Part shown: positions 34,501 to 44,429 of the stretch, piece by piece | Layout: each line of letters begins with the position of its first letter | How positions within the stretch are numbered: the first letter of the stretch is position 1 | Assembly: GCA_950097015.1 (NCBI GenBank) | Contig: CATNEN010000003.1 | Coordinates: 10,211,501-10,275,500, forward strand | DNA length: 64,000 nucleotides | Direction: 5' to 3' | Source of the DNA: Macrostomum hystrix | Lineage: Eukaryota > Platyhelminthes > Macrostomidae | The notes under the pieces: model-generated | Told to the model about the DNA's origin: nothing | The model's input: only the letters and a program-made list of their open reading frames with translations | The model's database searches: none | Translations under genes and position numbers: made by a program

Positions 34501-36107
34501 CCTTAACACAACCCTCAAGTCCACTTGTGTACTCTCTTACCCCCTTAACACAACCCTCAAGTCCACTTGTGTACTCTCTTACCCCCTTAACACAACCCTC
34601 AAGTCCACTTGTGTACTCTCTTACCCCCTTAACACAACCCTCAAGTCCACTTGTGTACTCTCTTACCCCCTTAACACAACCCTCAAGTCCACTTGTGTAC
34701 TCTCTTACCCCCTTAACACAACCCTCAAGTCCACTTGTGTACTCTCTTACCCCCTTAACACAACCCTCAAGTCCACTTGTGTACTCTCTTACCCCCTTAA
34801 CACAACCCTCAAGTCCACTTGTGTACACTCTTACCCCCTTAACACAACCCTCAAGTCCACTTGTGTACTCTCTTACCCTCTTAACACAACCCTCAAGTCA
34901 ACTTGTGCATTCTCTTACCCCTTTGCACAACCCCCAAGTCCACTTGTGTATTCTCTTACCCCTTAACACAACCCCCAAGTCCACTTGTGTATTCTCTTAC
35001 CCCTTAACACAACCCTCAAGTCCACTTGTGTATTCTCTTACCCCTTAACACAACCCTCAAGTCCACTTGTGCATTCTCTTACCCCTTAACACAACGCCCA
35101 AGTCCACTTGTGTATTCTCTTACCCCTTAACACAACCCCCAAGTCCACTTGTGTATTCTCTTACCCCTTAACACAACCCCCAAGTCCACTTGTGTATTCT
35201 CTTACCCTTTAACACAACCCTCAAGTCCACTTGTGTACACTCTTACCCCCTTAACACAACTCTCAAGTCCACTTGTGTTATCATCGAATGCTTAATTGAC
35301 AGGTACGGTCGCAATGCTGAGCAATGGGCCCGAGCGCAGGGTTGCACCACACCGGAGGTGGCTCTGTTCAGCCCGGCCGCGGAGAAACTGGTCAAGCGCC
35401 GTCCGAAATCGCTGCGAGTTGACACCAGGCCAGCCTACCCGCCTAGCAGCCGAACCTCGCCGCACCGGCCACCTGGGGCGCAGCAGCAGCAGCAGCCGCC
35501 CTGGAACAACAGCCGGCCGGGCGTGAAGACCCCCAACAACAGCCGCAAGTCGCCCTCGCCGAGTTTGCAGACGCCATTCCAGCCCCAGCAGCAGGCGCCG
35601 CCACAGCCGCGAAAGTCGCTGACGCCGAAGGACGCAGCCTTTGTTGGAGCATCGCGATCGAGAAGCTCAACGGTGACCACACTGCTGCCTGGGAGTAGGA
35701 CGACAGTTCGCGGCAGTATCAGCAGCACTGGCAGCGGCGCTGACTCCGTTACTCCGAAACGATCTAAGCCAGTGAGAGCAATCGCTGTGCCCACCACCAC
35801 AAAGGCGACATCGAGTCGACGTCCGAGTCGCGAGTCGACGAAGTCCACGTCGAGAAAGCAGCAGGAAGCGCCGGCTGCAGCGTCCAATCCAGCCGACAAT
35901 TCTGACGGCTCGTTGAGCGACGCCGATCTAGACGAGCTCTATAACGCGCTGACCAGCAACTACTCGGTGGAGGAAATGACCAAGCGAGCCGGTCTCGCTG
36001 CCAACGGCGGTTGGCAGAAGCCACGATCCGATGATCAAGACAATGACGACGATCATAGCAATGGCGCCATGGCGGTGTCAATTAGCCTGACTAATTTGCA
36101 CCTGTGA
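28554..36107 (+). CDS. ANKRD63-like ankyrin-repeat protein
   Basis: Four exons with matching phases: 28554-28784, 32026-32200, 33301-33511 and 35303-36107, giving about 473 residues (a second ATG at 28626 could be the start). The N-terminal half aligns with human ANKRD63/ANKRD34-type proteins: GKTPLMRAVYIT, then MLLRHGANPNYQDDAGRTAL, DPEMPDNDGNTPLMHCARVG, and the signature FRRLGLDIDRCNKDGFTA. Spacing across the exon 1-2 junction equals human ANKRD63. The C-terminal half is low-complexity (Ser, Pro, Gln, Arg-rich), with an acidic stretch DADLDELYNAL near the end. ANKRD63 has no established activity, so a scaffold role is only a guess. The introns total over 6 kb and are dominated by minisatellites. 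Intron 2 starts with the weak donor gttggt. Confidence 0.8.
28850..29560. repeat. Minisatellite, 17-bp unit, intron 1 of ANKRD63-like gene
   Basis: About 38 copies of ttctatcgagttgggat, with a one-base insertion variant (gttttggat) and an aaatcg variant. It starts 65 bp after the exon 1 donor. Confidence 0.95.
29925..31585. repeat. Minisatellite, 28-bp unit, intron 1 of ANKRD63-like gene
   Basis: About 58 copies of gaccgattgaatgacaagaa plus ttgcggat or ttacggat. The minus-strand ORFs of 82-113 codons all derive from it and carry no domain. Confidence 0.97.
31638..31945 (-). mobile_element. tRNA-derived SINE, copy 3
   Basis: Inserted in intron 1 of the ANKRD63-like gene, antisense to it. The minus strand shows a tRNA head (tgtggttagagcgttagact, B-box ggttcgattcc near 31880-31890), body words and a tail ending near gtaatcaattatc. 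Confidence 0.88.
32335..33175. repeat. Minisatellite, 39-41 bp unit, intron 2 of ANKRD63-like gene
   Basis: About 21 copies of a unit with aagtccacttgtgtattctc and ttacccc, followed by ttaacacaacccc or tttgcacaacccc. It is the same family as the array in intron 3 (33965-35275). Confidence 0.95.
33183..33308. repeat. 63-bp tandem duplication of a 3' splice site
   Basis: Two copies of the intron 2 end, each finishing in acag followed by gtaacacg (acceptors before 33238 and 33301). They differ at only a few positions. The upstream acceptor would add exactly 21 codons without a stop. Confidence 0.85.
33965..35275. repeat. Minisatellite, 42-bp unit, intron 3 of ANKRD63-like gene
   Basis: About 32 copies of a unit containing tcaagtccacttgtgtactc and ttacccccttaacacaac. 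It is extremely homogeneous from 33975 to 34880, then shifts to the shorter variant found in intron 2. Long ORFs on both strands (up to 433 codons) are repeat artefacts. Confidence 0.97.
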
Positions 36108-36112
36108 TAATC

Positions 36113-36238
36113 AAGTAACCGAAGGCTGTGTACAGCTAGCTGTTCAGTCTATGGATTGGGCACATTGTTTTCAGCTAGCAAGAAATTCGAACTTCTGACC
36201 TCTCAGTCAGAAGTTCGAAACTCTAAACAGTGCGCAAC
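36113..36238 (-). mobile_element. Decayed SINE fragment
   Basis: Contains gaaggctgtgtacagc and gttcagtctatggattggg, matching the body of the SINE family, plus a B-box-like remnant (aattcgaacttctgacc). It is shorter and more diverged than the other copies, and lies just after the ANKRD63-like stop codon. Confidence 0.7.
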
Positions 36239-37615
36239 AAGCTCCCCTTTGTTAAAGTGAACTGTCTCATGTTAATTTGCATCCCGAGTTCGATTCTGTT
36301 CGAGTTGATGACCCTGGAGCTTGATGAATTGTTCTTATAATCAATAATACGATAAAAAGACAATGTACCACGAGCTTGTGAAACACACACACTTTCCACG
36401 CACATGTACATAACTGCATACATGATCAACACGTTACCCGAACTGTGTTAACTAATAATTTAGCATAATCATACAATCCGCCATTTGTTTAATCTTAGCG
36501 TACCCTGTAGATGCACAGTCAGCAGTGCTGCTAATTAATTAAGCTCTTTTTATTGGTAATTTATTTCGCATATCTCGCAAATCAATAACGAGATATTTCC
36601 TCCGGAGGAGGACGAGTTCCTCAGACATTGTGTACACAAATCTGGAATTACGATTCTTGGAAATTAAAACCGCTAAAAGTTCCTGAATTTTTTTGGATCA
36701 TTAGGTTACCAGACAGTTTTGAGTGAAGGGGCTCGCTCAATGATGTATTGATGTTTTTAACTTAATTATAACAATTAAAGAAACGACATCAAATTCAGTT
36801 GAGCTATCAGGGGAGTGTTGGGTTACGATGCCGCGACTGCCAGTGAATGGGCATTAAGTGTCTAGGGCCGAAACCCATGTAAAGTAAGCCAGCGTTACCA
36901 GGAAAATTCTAGAGCCTTGAGTAGGCTAAGTGTCTACTCATTTTAGGGAGAAGTAGAAGTCTGAATCACAGGTCTTCAATTATCATTTCATTATCTTTAT
37001 AAGATCTTATAACTTTCCTACACCTTAAGTTAAGACTGAGACTGAAGACAACGGGGGGTAATTCAAATATTTGAATTTCCATTTCCTGAATGCGTGGTCC
37101 TTCTACTGCTCAAAGACCTGGCTTACTAAACTTTGTTGTAAATCATATTTTTATCAAGAAAGAAAAGAATAAATAATAGGACTTTCAAAACAAAAATGTT
37201 TCTTTTTATATAAAAAACTACGAAAAACTTTTAAAATATACAAACCAAGTATATTTAGAATAACAAAAAAACTTTTTCAGAAACAAAGAGCTGAAACAAA
37301 GAGCTGAAACTACAACTCAATTCAAGGCACAACAATTGATCAGCAGTTGTAATAAACATAGATTTCTATGCAAATCTAGCAAACCTCAATAAAGTTTTAC
37401 TTCTTCTATCACAGGAGCAGTGTTGGCATTTGTTTCAAATTCACAGACAAAAAAGGCACAGCTAGACAGAGAGGGATAAAGCAAAGGCAGAAGCTGAAAA
37501 AAGACAAAACGGGATCCAAGCAAATTTCCACAGAAATCAAATTAAAACAAAATAAACCAAAGTCAGATAAAATGGACGGCAATAGTTTAGTAGTGAGCTA
37601 TCTTCAAACAGATTT
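36239..37615. other. Intergenic stretch between convergent genes
   Basis: AT-rich DNA between two converging gene 3' ends. 36585-36665 resembles 33575-33655 (ggaggagga...ttcct, then acattgt and acaaatctg), a dispersed short repeat. No gene or RNA signature is seen. Confidence 0.45.
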
Positions 37616-40267
37616 TCAATGACCATCTGCTGTGAATTCATCTGAATCCTCGGGACCAACCAGAATGTTTGTGATGCCCTGAAAACAAAATAAATCAGCG
37701 AGAATTCATTGTTTCTTTTTGTATCTTCCGGCAACCGCTAGCAACTAAACTCAAAGCGGTCAATCAAAAAGTCACGTGACTCTATTACACTAAAGTCACG
37801 TGACCCTATCATACTAAAGTCACGTGATTCTATCACACTAAAGTAACGTGACTCTATCACACTAAAGTCACGTGACTCTATCACACTTAAGTCACGTGAC
37901 TCTATCATACTAAAGTCACGTGACTCTATCGCACTTAAGTCACGTGACTCTATCACACTAAAGTCACGTGACTCTATCACACTAAAGTCACGTGACTATC
38001 ATACTAAAGTCACGTGACTCTATCATCTAAAGTCACGTGACTCTATCATAGTCACGTGACACTATCATACTAGAGTCACGTGACTCTATCACACTAAAGT
38101 AACGTGACTCTATCATACTAAAGTCACGTGACTCTATCACACTAAAGTCACGTGACTCTATCACACTAAAGTCACGTGACTCTATCACACTAAAGTAACG
38201 TGACTCTATCATACTAAAGTCACGTGACTCTATCATACTAAAGTCACGTGACACTATCACACTAAAGTCACGTGACTCTATCACACTAAAGTAACGTGAC
38301 TCTATTGCACTGAAGTCACATGACAGTCACAGTGATCTAGCACTTTTAGGCCATGTGACTTAATCACACTAAAGTCATGCGACTGAGTTACGTAGAGTAA
38401 AAATACAAAAATGCCACATCCTCTTCAATTCCTCACCTTCCAATGCCGCGGCAAAGCTACCAAATCGTTGGCACCCCTCAGGTCAATCCGGGGCGCCGTA
38501 TTACCTTTACCAATCTGATCATCGAACTCGTCATTATCTGCAGCGGCAGCAGCAGGTGCCATAATCTGCATGAGCAAATCGTCACTAAGACAGTCGGATC
38601 TGAGGGGATTGGCCCTCAGCAGTAGATGCCTGAGGCAGCTAGTTAGCAAAGGCAGCAGAGGCGGAGGCAGAGTTTCAAACCGATTAGCAGTCAAATTAAC
38701 TAGATTTAATCGCCTACAATTTGCAAGGCTAGGCGGCAGTTGAGTTAATAGATTCTCTTCAGCGCTGAGCCATTCCAATGAGACGCATGCGCCAATGGAA
38801 TCTGGCAGTGCAGTCAGTCTGTTATAGTTTAAGCCAAGCTGTTTTAAACAGGACATGCCTGAGAAGAGTCTGTCAGGCAGGTTGGACAACTGACAGGCGT
38901 GCAGCCATAGGTGAGTTAGGCCAACTAAGCTAGCCAGATCGTCGGGTACAAGACAGAGAGGATTGTAGCTGGCGCTGAGAATGCGAAGCTGGTCTAAGCG
39001 GCCCAGACTGCTAGGCAATAGGCTCAGACAGTTGTGATCCAGGGTTAACTCCTGCGGGGTTGAGGACATTGCGACTGGGATTTTTTAGGAATTCAAGTTG
39101 GAAATTAGGATAGAGATTGGAGGAGAGAGTAGATAGATGGGAGGAGAGAGTAGATAGATGGGAGGAGAGAGTAGATAGATGAGAGGAGGGAGTCGATAGA
39201 TGAGAGGAGAGAGTAGTTAGATGGGAGGAGAGAGCAGATAGAGAGGAGATAGTATATAGATGAAAGGAGAGAGTATATGGATAATAGGAGAGAGTAGATA
39301 GATAAGAGAAGAGAGTAGATAGATGGGAGGAGAGAGTAGATAGATGGGAGAAGAGAGTAGATAAATGGGAGGAGAGTAGATAGATGGGAGGAGAGAGTAG
39401 ATAGATGAGAGGAGAGAGTAGATAGATAAGAGAAGAGAGTAGATGGATGGGAGGAGAGAGTAGATAGATGGGAGGAGAGAGTAGATAGATAAGAGAAGAA
39501 AGTAGATGGATAATAGGAGAGAGTAGATAAATGGGAGGAGAGTAGATAGATGGGAGAAGAGAGTAGATAGATGAGAGAAGAGAGTAGATAGATGGGAGGA
39601 GAGAGTAGATAGATAAGAGAAGAGAGTAGATAGATGGGAGGAGAGAGTAGATAGATGAGAGGAGAGAGTAGATAGATGAGAGGAGAGAGTAGATAGATGG
39701 GAGGAGAGAGTAGATAGATGAGAGGAGAGAGTAAATAGATGATAGGAGAGAGTAGATAGATGGGAGGAGAGAGCAGATAAAAGAAAGAAGAGAGTAGATA
39801 AATGAAAGGAGAGTAGATAAAAGGAGAGGATAGATGGATAGGATAAGAGGAGAGTATGATAGTAGATCAATAGTAACAGAGGCGAGAGTATATTTGCAAC
39901 CAACCTGCAGCTCCGGTAGCAGTTGTCCAATTTCACTGGGAGGCGCCACCAGTCGATTATTATTGAGGTACAATCGTCTAAGATCCTGGCCCAGACGGGC
40001 TAAGCTAGGCGGCAGTATAGTTAATCGTCGATAGCTCAAATTTAAATTGGCCCTACTAGCCGGATTCGGTTGGCTGAGCATTCGACAGATTTGCCGCTCT
40101 GAGTCGGCTAATAGTTCCAGATCGGATTGCGCCGACTGCTGCTGCTGCTGCTGGCGTTGGCTAACGCTGCCGCCGCTGCCAACCCCGCTGTCACCGCTGG
40201 TTGGCCTGGAGGAAGCGGCCGAACGCAGTCTAGTTCTTGGCGACTGCCTGCCGCCACTGGTAGCCAT
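37616..40267 (-). CDS. Leucine-rich-repeat protein
   Basis: Exons 40267-39905, 39051-38437 and 37678-37616, all phase 0, giving 346 residues. An N-terminal disordered segment (Ser, Arg, Gln-rich, with a run of six Gln) precedes eight or so 23-residue LRRs of the SHOC2-like intracellular type, from LNLSYRRLTILPPSLARLG (about 73) to LRHLLLRANPL (about 265). The exon 1-2 join restores a perfect repeat (LQ|ELTLDHNCLSLLP). A short acidic C-terminus follows (GITNILVGPEDSDEF). There is no signal peptide or membrane segment, so it is probably a cytosolic scaffold. The small last exon is less certain, because exon 2 could also run on to a stop at 38425. I cannot assign an orthologue with confidence. 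Confidence 0.82.
37755..38330. repeat. Minisatellite, 24-bp unit made of CACGTG palindromes
   Basis: About 24 copies of a unit centred on agtcacgtgactctatc, in the last intron of the LRR gene. Around twenty carry the full GTCACGTGAC palindrome; a few have the variant taacgtgac. Confidence 0.95.
39100..39850. repeat. Minisatellite, about 21-bp unit, LRR gene intron 1
   Basis: About 35 imperfect copies of agagtagatagatgggagg, purine-rich on the plus strand. It makes the minus strand open over hundreds of codons (39011-40729), which mimics one exon joined through the intron. LRR phase and splice sites argue for splicing. Confidence 0.93.
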
Positions 40268-40334
40268 GGCAACTAGATACAGTAGACTGTCTGGTAGGTT
40301 GACAACCACTGCAAATTTGGAATGGAAACAACTG

Positions 40335-40990
40335 CTTAAGAATCTGACGAAACTAAAATCCCATCTAGAATCTGACAATACTAAAGTCATTCTAGAATCT
40401 GACGAAACTAAAATCATTCTAGAATCTGACGAAACTACAATCCCTCTGGAATCTGACGAAACTAAAATCCCTCTGGAACCTGACGAAACTAAAATCCATC
40501 TGGAACCTGACGAAACTAAAAACCCTCTAGAATCTGACGAAACTAAAATCCCTCTAGAATCTGGCGAAACTAAAATCCCTCTAGAATCTGGCGAAACTAA
40601 AATCCCTCTAGAATCTGGCGAAACTAAAATCCCTCTAGAATCTGGCGAAACTAAAATCCCTCTAGAATCTGACGAAACTAAAATCCCTCTAGAATCTGAC
40701 GAAACTAAAATCCCTCTAGAACCTGACATAACTAAAACCCCTCTGGAATCTAACGAAACTAAAATCCCTCTAGAACCTGACGAAACTAAAATCCCAACAA
40801 GAATTTGACGAAACTAAAATCCCAACTAGAATCTGACGAAACAAAAATCTTTGTAGAATCTGACAAAAATAAACTCCCTCTAGAACCTGACGAAACTAAA
40901 ATCCATCTAGAATCTGACGAAACTAAAATCCCAACAAGAATCTGACGAAACTAAAATCCCTCTAGAATATGACAAAACAAACATTTCTAA
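40335..40990. repeat. Minisatellite, 27-bp unit
   Basis: About 24 copies of ctctagaatctgacgaaact plus aaaatcc, beginning about 70 bp upstream of the LRR gene start codon, so it covers the probable promoter or 5' leader. Confidence 0.95.
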
Positions 40991-41842
40991 ATCTGCGGCA
41001 ACTAAAATTCATATTGATTAACAACCTGAAAATAACAAATTATTAAACTGTAACATAGTACTTAGGTTTTACATATCATTAAAATCATGAAAATCTATTA
41101 ATTAAACGGGTTTCGTTAAATGTCCGATATCCGAACAAAAACAATTATTTAGTAATTTTTTTCTGTATATTTATTCATGCAACAATCGTAGAACAAAACA
41201 TATAATATGATTAGATACTATATATTTATTATTTACATTTATTGGCAAGTCAAAGATTTTCGGAGATCATTAGATAAAATATTCTTCTGCACCCGGAAAA
41301 TTTTACTCAAATAGAGGAAGTATGTATACGAAGTACATCGACAAAATACAGCTGCAGGCAGCCAGCGAAAACCGGTAAGCTACTTAAAGTAGCTAAACAA
41401 AAAATTAATGAGATTTTTATCATTTACATAAAACTTCACTAAATATAGCTCAAACAATACGCATTGGCACTATAATGTTAATAAAAAAAGTAATAAACCT
41501 TACACACTTAGCTAATGAAATATGTTATTACTGAAAAATATTATATTTGCTTATACAAAAGCTCTAAAACATGAAAACTTTCTTAGAAAACTGCAATTAC
41601 TAAACATTTCAAGAAAAACTGTCCTTGATTGCATGACATTTTTCTGGCAAAAATTATAATCTTAAAAAAATCTCTACTGTTTTTCTTAGAAAACCACAAA
41701 TGATCTCTTGTTTACATTCTCCCTTTAGCACAGTATCAAGATTAAACATGATACTGTGCTTTGGGGCAACTAAGGCCTTAAATCACATTTAGTACACAGA
41801 ATAATAGACACTTTCAAACCAGAAGGCCTTATTAGATCAGAA
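40991..41842. other. Intergenic stretch, nothing identified
   Basis: AT-rich spacer between the TMEM179 stop and the minisatellite before the LRR gene. A pair of cagtatca/tgatactg words near 41732 and 41750 could form a small hairpin. Confidence 0.45.
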
Positions 41843-43743
41843 TCAGATATTGACATATTCAGGATCGCGATACAAACGACTCCTCATCATGCGAGCTTCT
41901 CTTCTCAAACTAACCAGAAATCGCTCGCGTTTGTGCAGTCTAGCCAGTTGAATTAGCATCAGCAGCATGTCAATGAACCATAGCAGGAAGCTGAACCATA
42001 GCCCGATCTGTGATGGCAATCGGGTCATGGGTATATTCAGTCTCGTCCCGTTACTCAGGAGTATAAATTTAACAACTTTTCTGATTGGTCAGGGAGAGAA
42101 TCTAACATCTTCTCTGATTGGTCAGGGAGAGAATCTAACATCTTCTCTGATTGGTCAGAGAGAGAATCTAACATGCTCTCTGATTGGTCAGGGAGAGAAT
42201 CTAACATCTTCTCGGATTAATCAAGGAGAGAATCTAACCTCTTCTCTGATTGGTCAGGGAGAGAATCTAACATCTTCTCGGATTAATCAAGGAGAGAATC
42301 TAACATCTTCTCTGATTGGTCAGGGAGAGAATCTAACATGTTCCCTGATTGGTCAGGGAGAGAATCTAACATCTTCTCTGATTGTTCAGGGAGAGAATCT
42401 AACATCTTCTCTGATTGGTCAGGGAGAGAATCTAACACATTCGATGATTAAGGTGAGAATATAGGGGGGGGGGCGTAGATAAGCAGAAAACCGGCCTACC
42501 CTGGCAAAGCCGAATGTGAAAAGGAATCGGTCAGAATAGATCTCCGGATAATTGGACAGAATGTTGGCAAACTGAGCCTGCTCGCAACCGTATCTGGAAA
42601 AACACACACAAACAAACGAAAACTAAATAAAAGTAACGAATTCTTTTAATGCTGTCAAGTAGGAAACCTAATAAATTGTTAAAACTTACTGAAATACGTT
42701 CATTAGTAGGCACCACTTAAATATACCGCCAGTAACTATAGACGCTTCCATTGCTAGGGATACGGTGAAAAACAGGCTTAGCTGTAGGCCAATGAACACA
42801 GTCAGGAATGACCTGAAATTAGTAAGAAAAATAATGATATCCCCGCCTCTTTAAGTACATATAATACATAGCAATGTTGCTTCGTCAACAAATAGCATAG
42901 AATAAAGACATTATTATAAAAACGTCACAGAAAAGTTTGATATTTAAATAAAAATATAACTGGGCCAGCTACGCAGCTATTGCGCGGTGCGTCTGAAAGC
43001 TGCGTACTACGGCTGTCCAGTCCATGGACTGGGGGACAGACGCCACACCCACCCTCAATTATTACTCCAACTGATGCCTGTACCCAATTTACCAGCTGGG
43101 TGAACTAAAGCAGCGCAGAGTTACGTGTCTTAACGCTGACAAAAATTATTCCAGAGCAGACGGAAATCGAACCCCCGACCTTCAAGTCGTGAGTCCTACG
43201 CATTAAACTACTAGGATACTAAGAAGTTATCCTAATTTTCCTAAATCCTATCGAATGACTTCATATCCAAAAATTGAAATTCCCGTTAAAAATCTAAAAA
43301 AATGATAGCACATCCTATTACTTATAATCCCATAGAATGATTGGACACGCCAATCCGCCAACCCTTAAATCCCATAGAACGACGACATCAAATTTTCTAT
43401 AAACCAAAATCTAGCCAAATAATCAGTCAAGTACTTACGCCTCCCTCTGCAGATATAAATGCACACTGACATAAAAAGTGTAGAACAATGCCACCAGCAT
43501 CTGGGCGCAGCCAATGAATATACCAAAAGTGCAATTCGACTGAAGACCCCACTGCGTCACAATGAGAGTCCTGTGCTCATCGCTACTGTTGGCAGTGTCC
43601 CAGTGGGCTTCGGACCATAGAAGACAATGTCCGGCAAAATCGCGGACACCAATGGTCATTGGAACAATGATGCACAATGAGCCAATTAGTAGAGCGGATT
43701 GTAAACCTGCTTTTGTAATTAGAAATAGATCGCCTAAACCCAT
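41843..43743 (-). CDS. TMEM179: Transmembrane protein 179
   Basis: Exons 43743-43439, 42812-42690, 42593-42500 and 42007-41843 with matching phases, giving 228 residues (human TMEM179 is 233). Four hydrophobic segments are visible, near 12-32, 73-96, 104-128 and 175-195. Between the first two lies the family signature DFAGHCLLWSEAHW and TQWGLQSNCTFGI, with two conserved cysteines. The last exon starts IGLWFSFLLWF, as in the human fourth segment, and ends in a basic cytoplasmic tail. The molecular role is unknown. The first in-frame ATG of the ORF is 50 codons upstream, but the start at 43743 gives the family length. Intron 1 holds a SINE, intron 3 a minisatellite. Confidence 0.9.
42075..42450. 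repeat. Minisatellite, 33-bp unit, TMEM179 intron 3
   Basis: About 11 copies of tctctgattggtcaggga plus gagaatctaacatct, with some units reading cggattaatcaa. The unit contains attgg, an inverted CCAAT word. Confidence 0.93.
42958..43217 (-). mobile_element. tRNA-derived SINE, copy 4, in TMEM179 intron 1
   Basis: Same body words as the other copies (tccatggactggggga, gctgcgtac), with B-box ggttcgatttcc on the minus strand near 43160-43175. The A-box region and 3' tail are more worn than in copies 2 and 3. Confidence 0.85.
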
Positions 43744-44429
43744 GCCGGTTATCTTTCTTTTAGTGAGGCCTTGTTTAAAACTAGTCACTGAAACAGGAAG
43801 GAAGACAAATAAAAAACATGTAAAATTGATAATACTTAGTTTTATAGGAAATGTGATAAGTCCCACCTTCATAAACAGCTGTAGACAGACCACATGAGCG
43901 TTTAGGTAGGCACGAAGCCCATGAGAGACAGTCTTCTAAGCTAACTGCAGGTTTATATTTTTAAAGCTTTGGGGTGGCGCCGACACGCACCCCAGCACGT
44001 GTTCTAGATTTCCAAAAAATATGTGGTTATTTAAAATACTCAGGTAATATTTTACTGTCAAATGGTCAAGGTGTGAAACTACACCTCAATTAAATGGGGA
44101 AGGCGTGAAATTACACCCTAATTAAGTAATCGTGTTGCGATAAGACACCTTAATTAAATGGGTAGGGTTTAAAGCGGTATCTTAATTGAACACTTGATTC
44201 CAAAAATTCTATACATTGTACACAGAGGCAAGAAAAAAATAATTTTAAAGTACAAAACCCTAAGAAGGATAATAAAAAGCGTCTAGTCTATTTTTCAGTC
44301 TCGTATATTTATCGTTACTAATCAATATATGGACGCTTGCTGTTGAATTGAAAATAATCTGAATATTTTCAGTTCTAAAAAAAGAATAAAGAAAACCAAG
44401 TGCCCTACGGTGAGAGAAGCCTAGCAGTC
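43744..44429. other. Short intergenic region TBCC-TMEM179
   Basis: 690 bp between the TBCC stop and the TMEM179 start. About four degenerate copies of an aattaaatgggga-like unit with gtgaaactacacc occur at 44055-44185. No gene is seen. Confidence 0.5.

Noticed and set aside
33747-35048. 433-codon plus ORF and 284-codon minus ORF
   Set aside because: Translate the intronic 42-bp array; the real exons 3 and 4 flank it.
39011-40729. 572-codon minus ORF joining LRR exon 1 to downstream sequence
   Set aside because: It reads through intron 1 satellite. Splicing 39905 to 39051 restores the LRR register, while read-through gives Ser/Leu/Tyr repeats.
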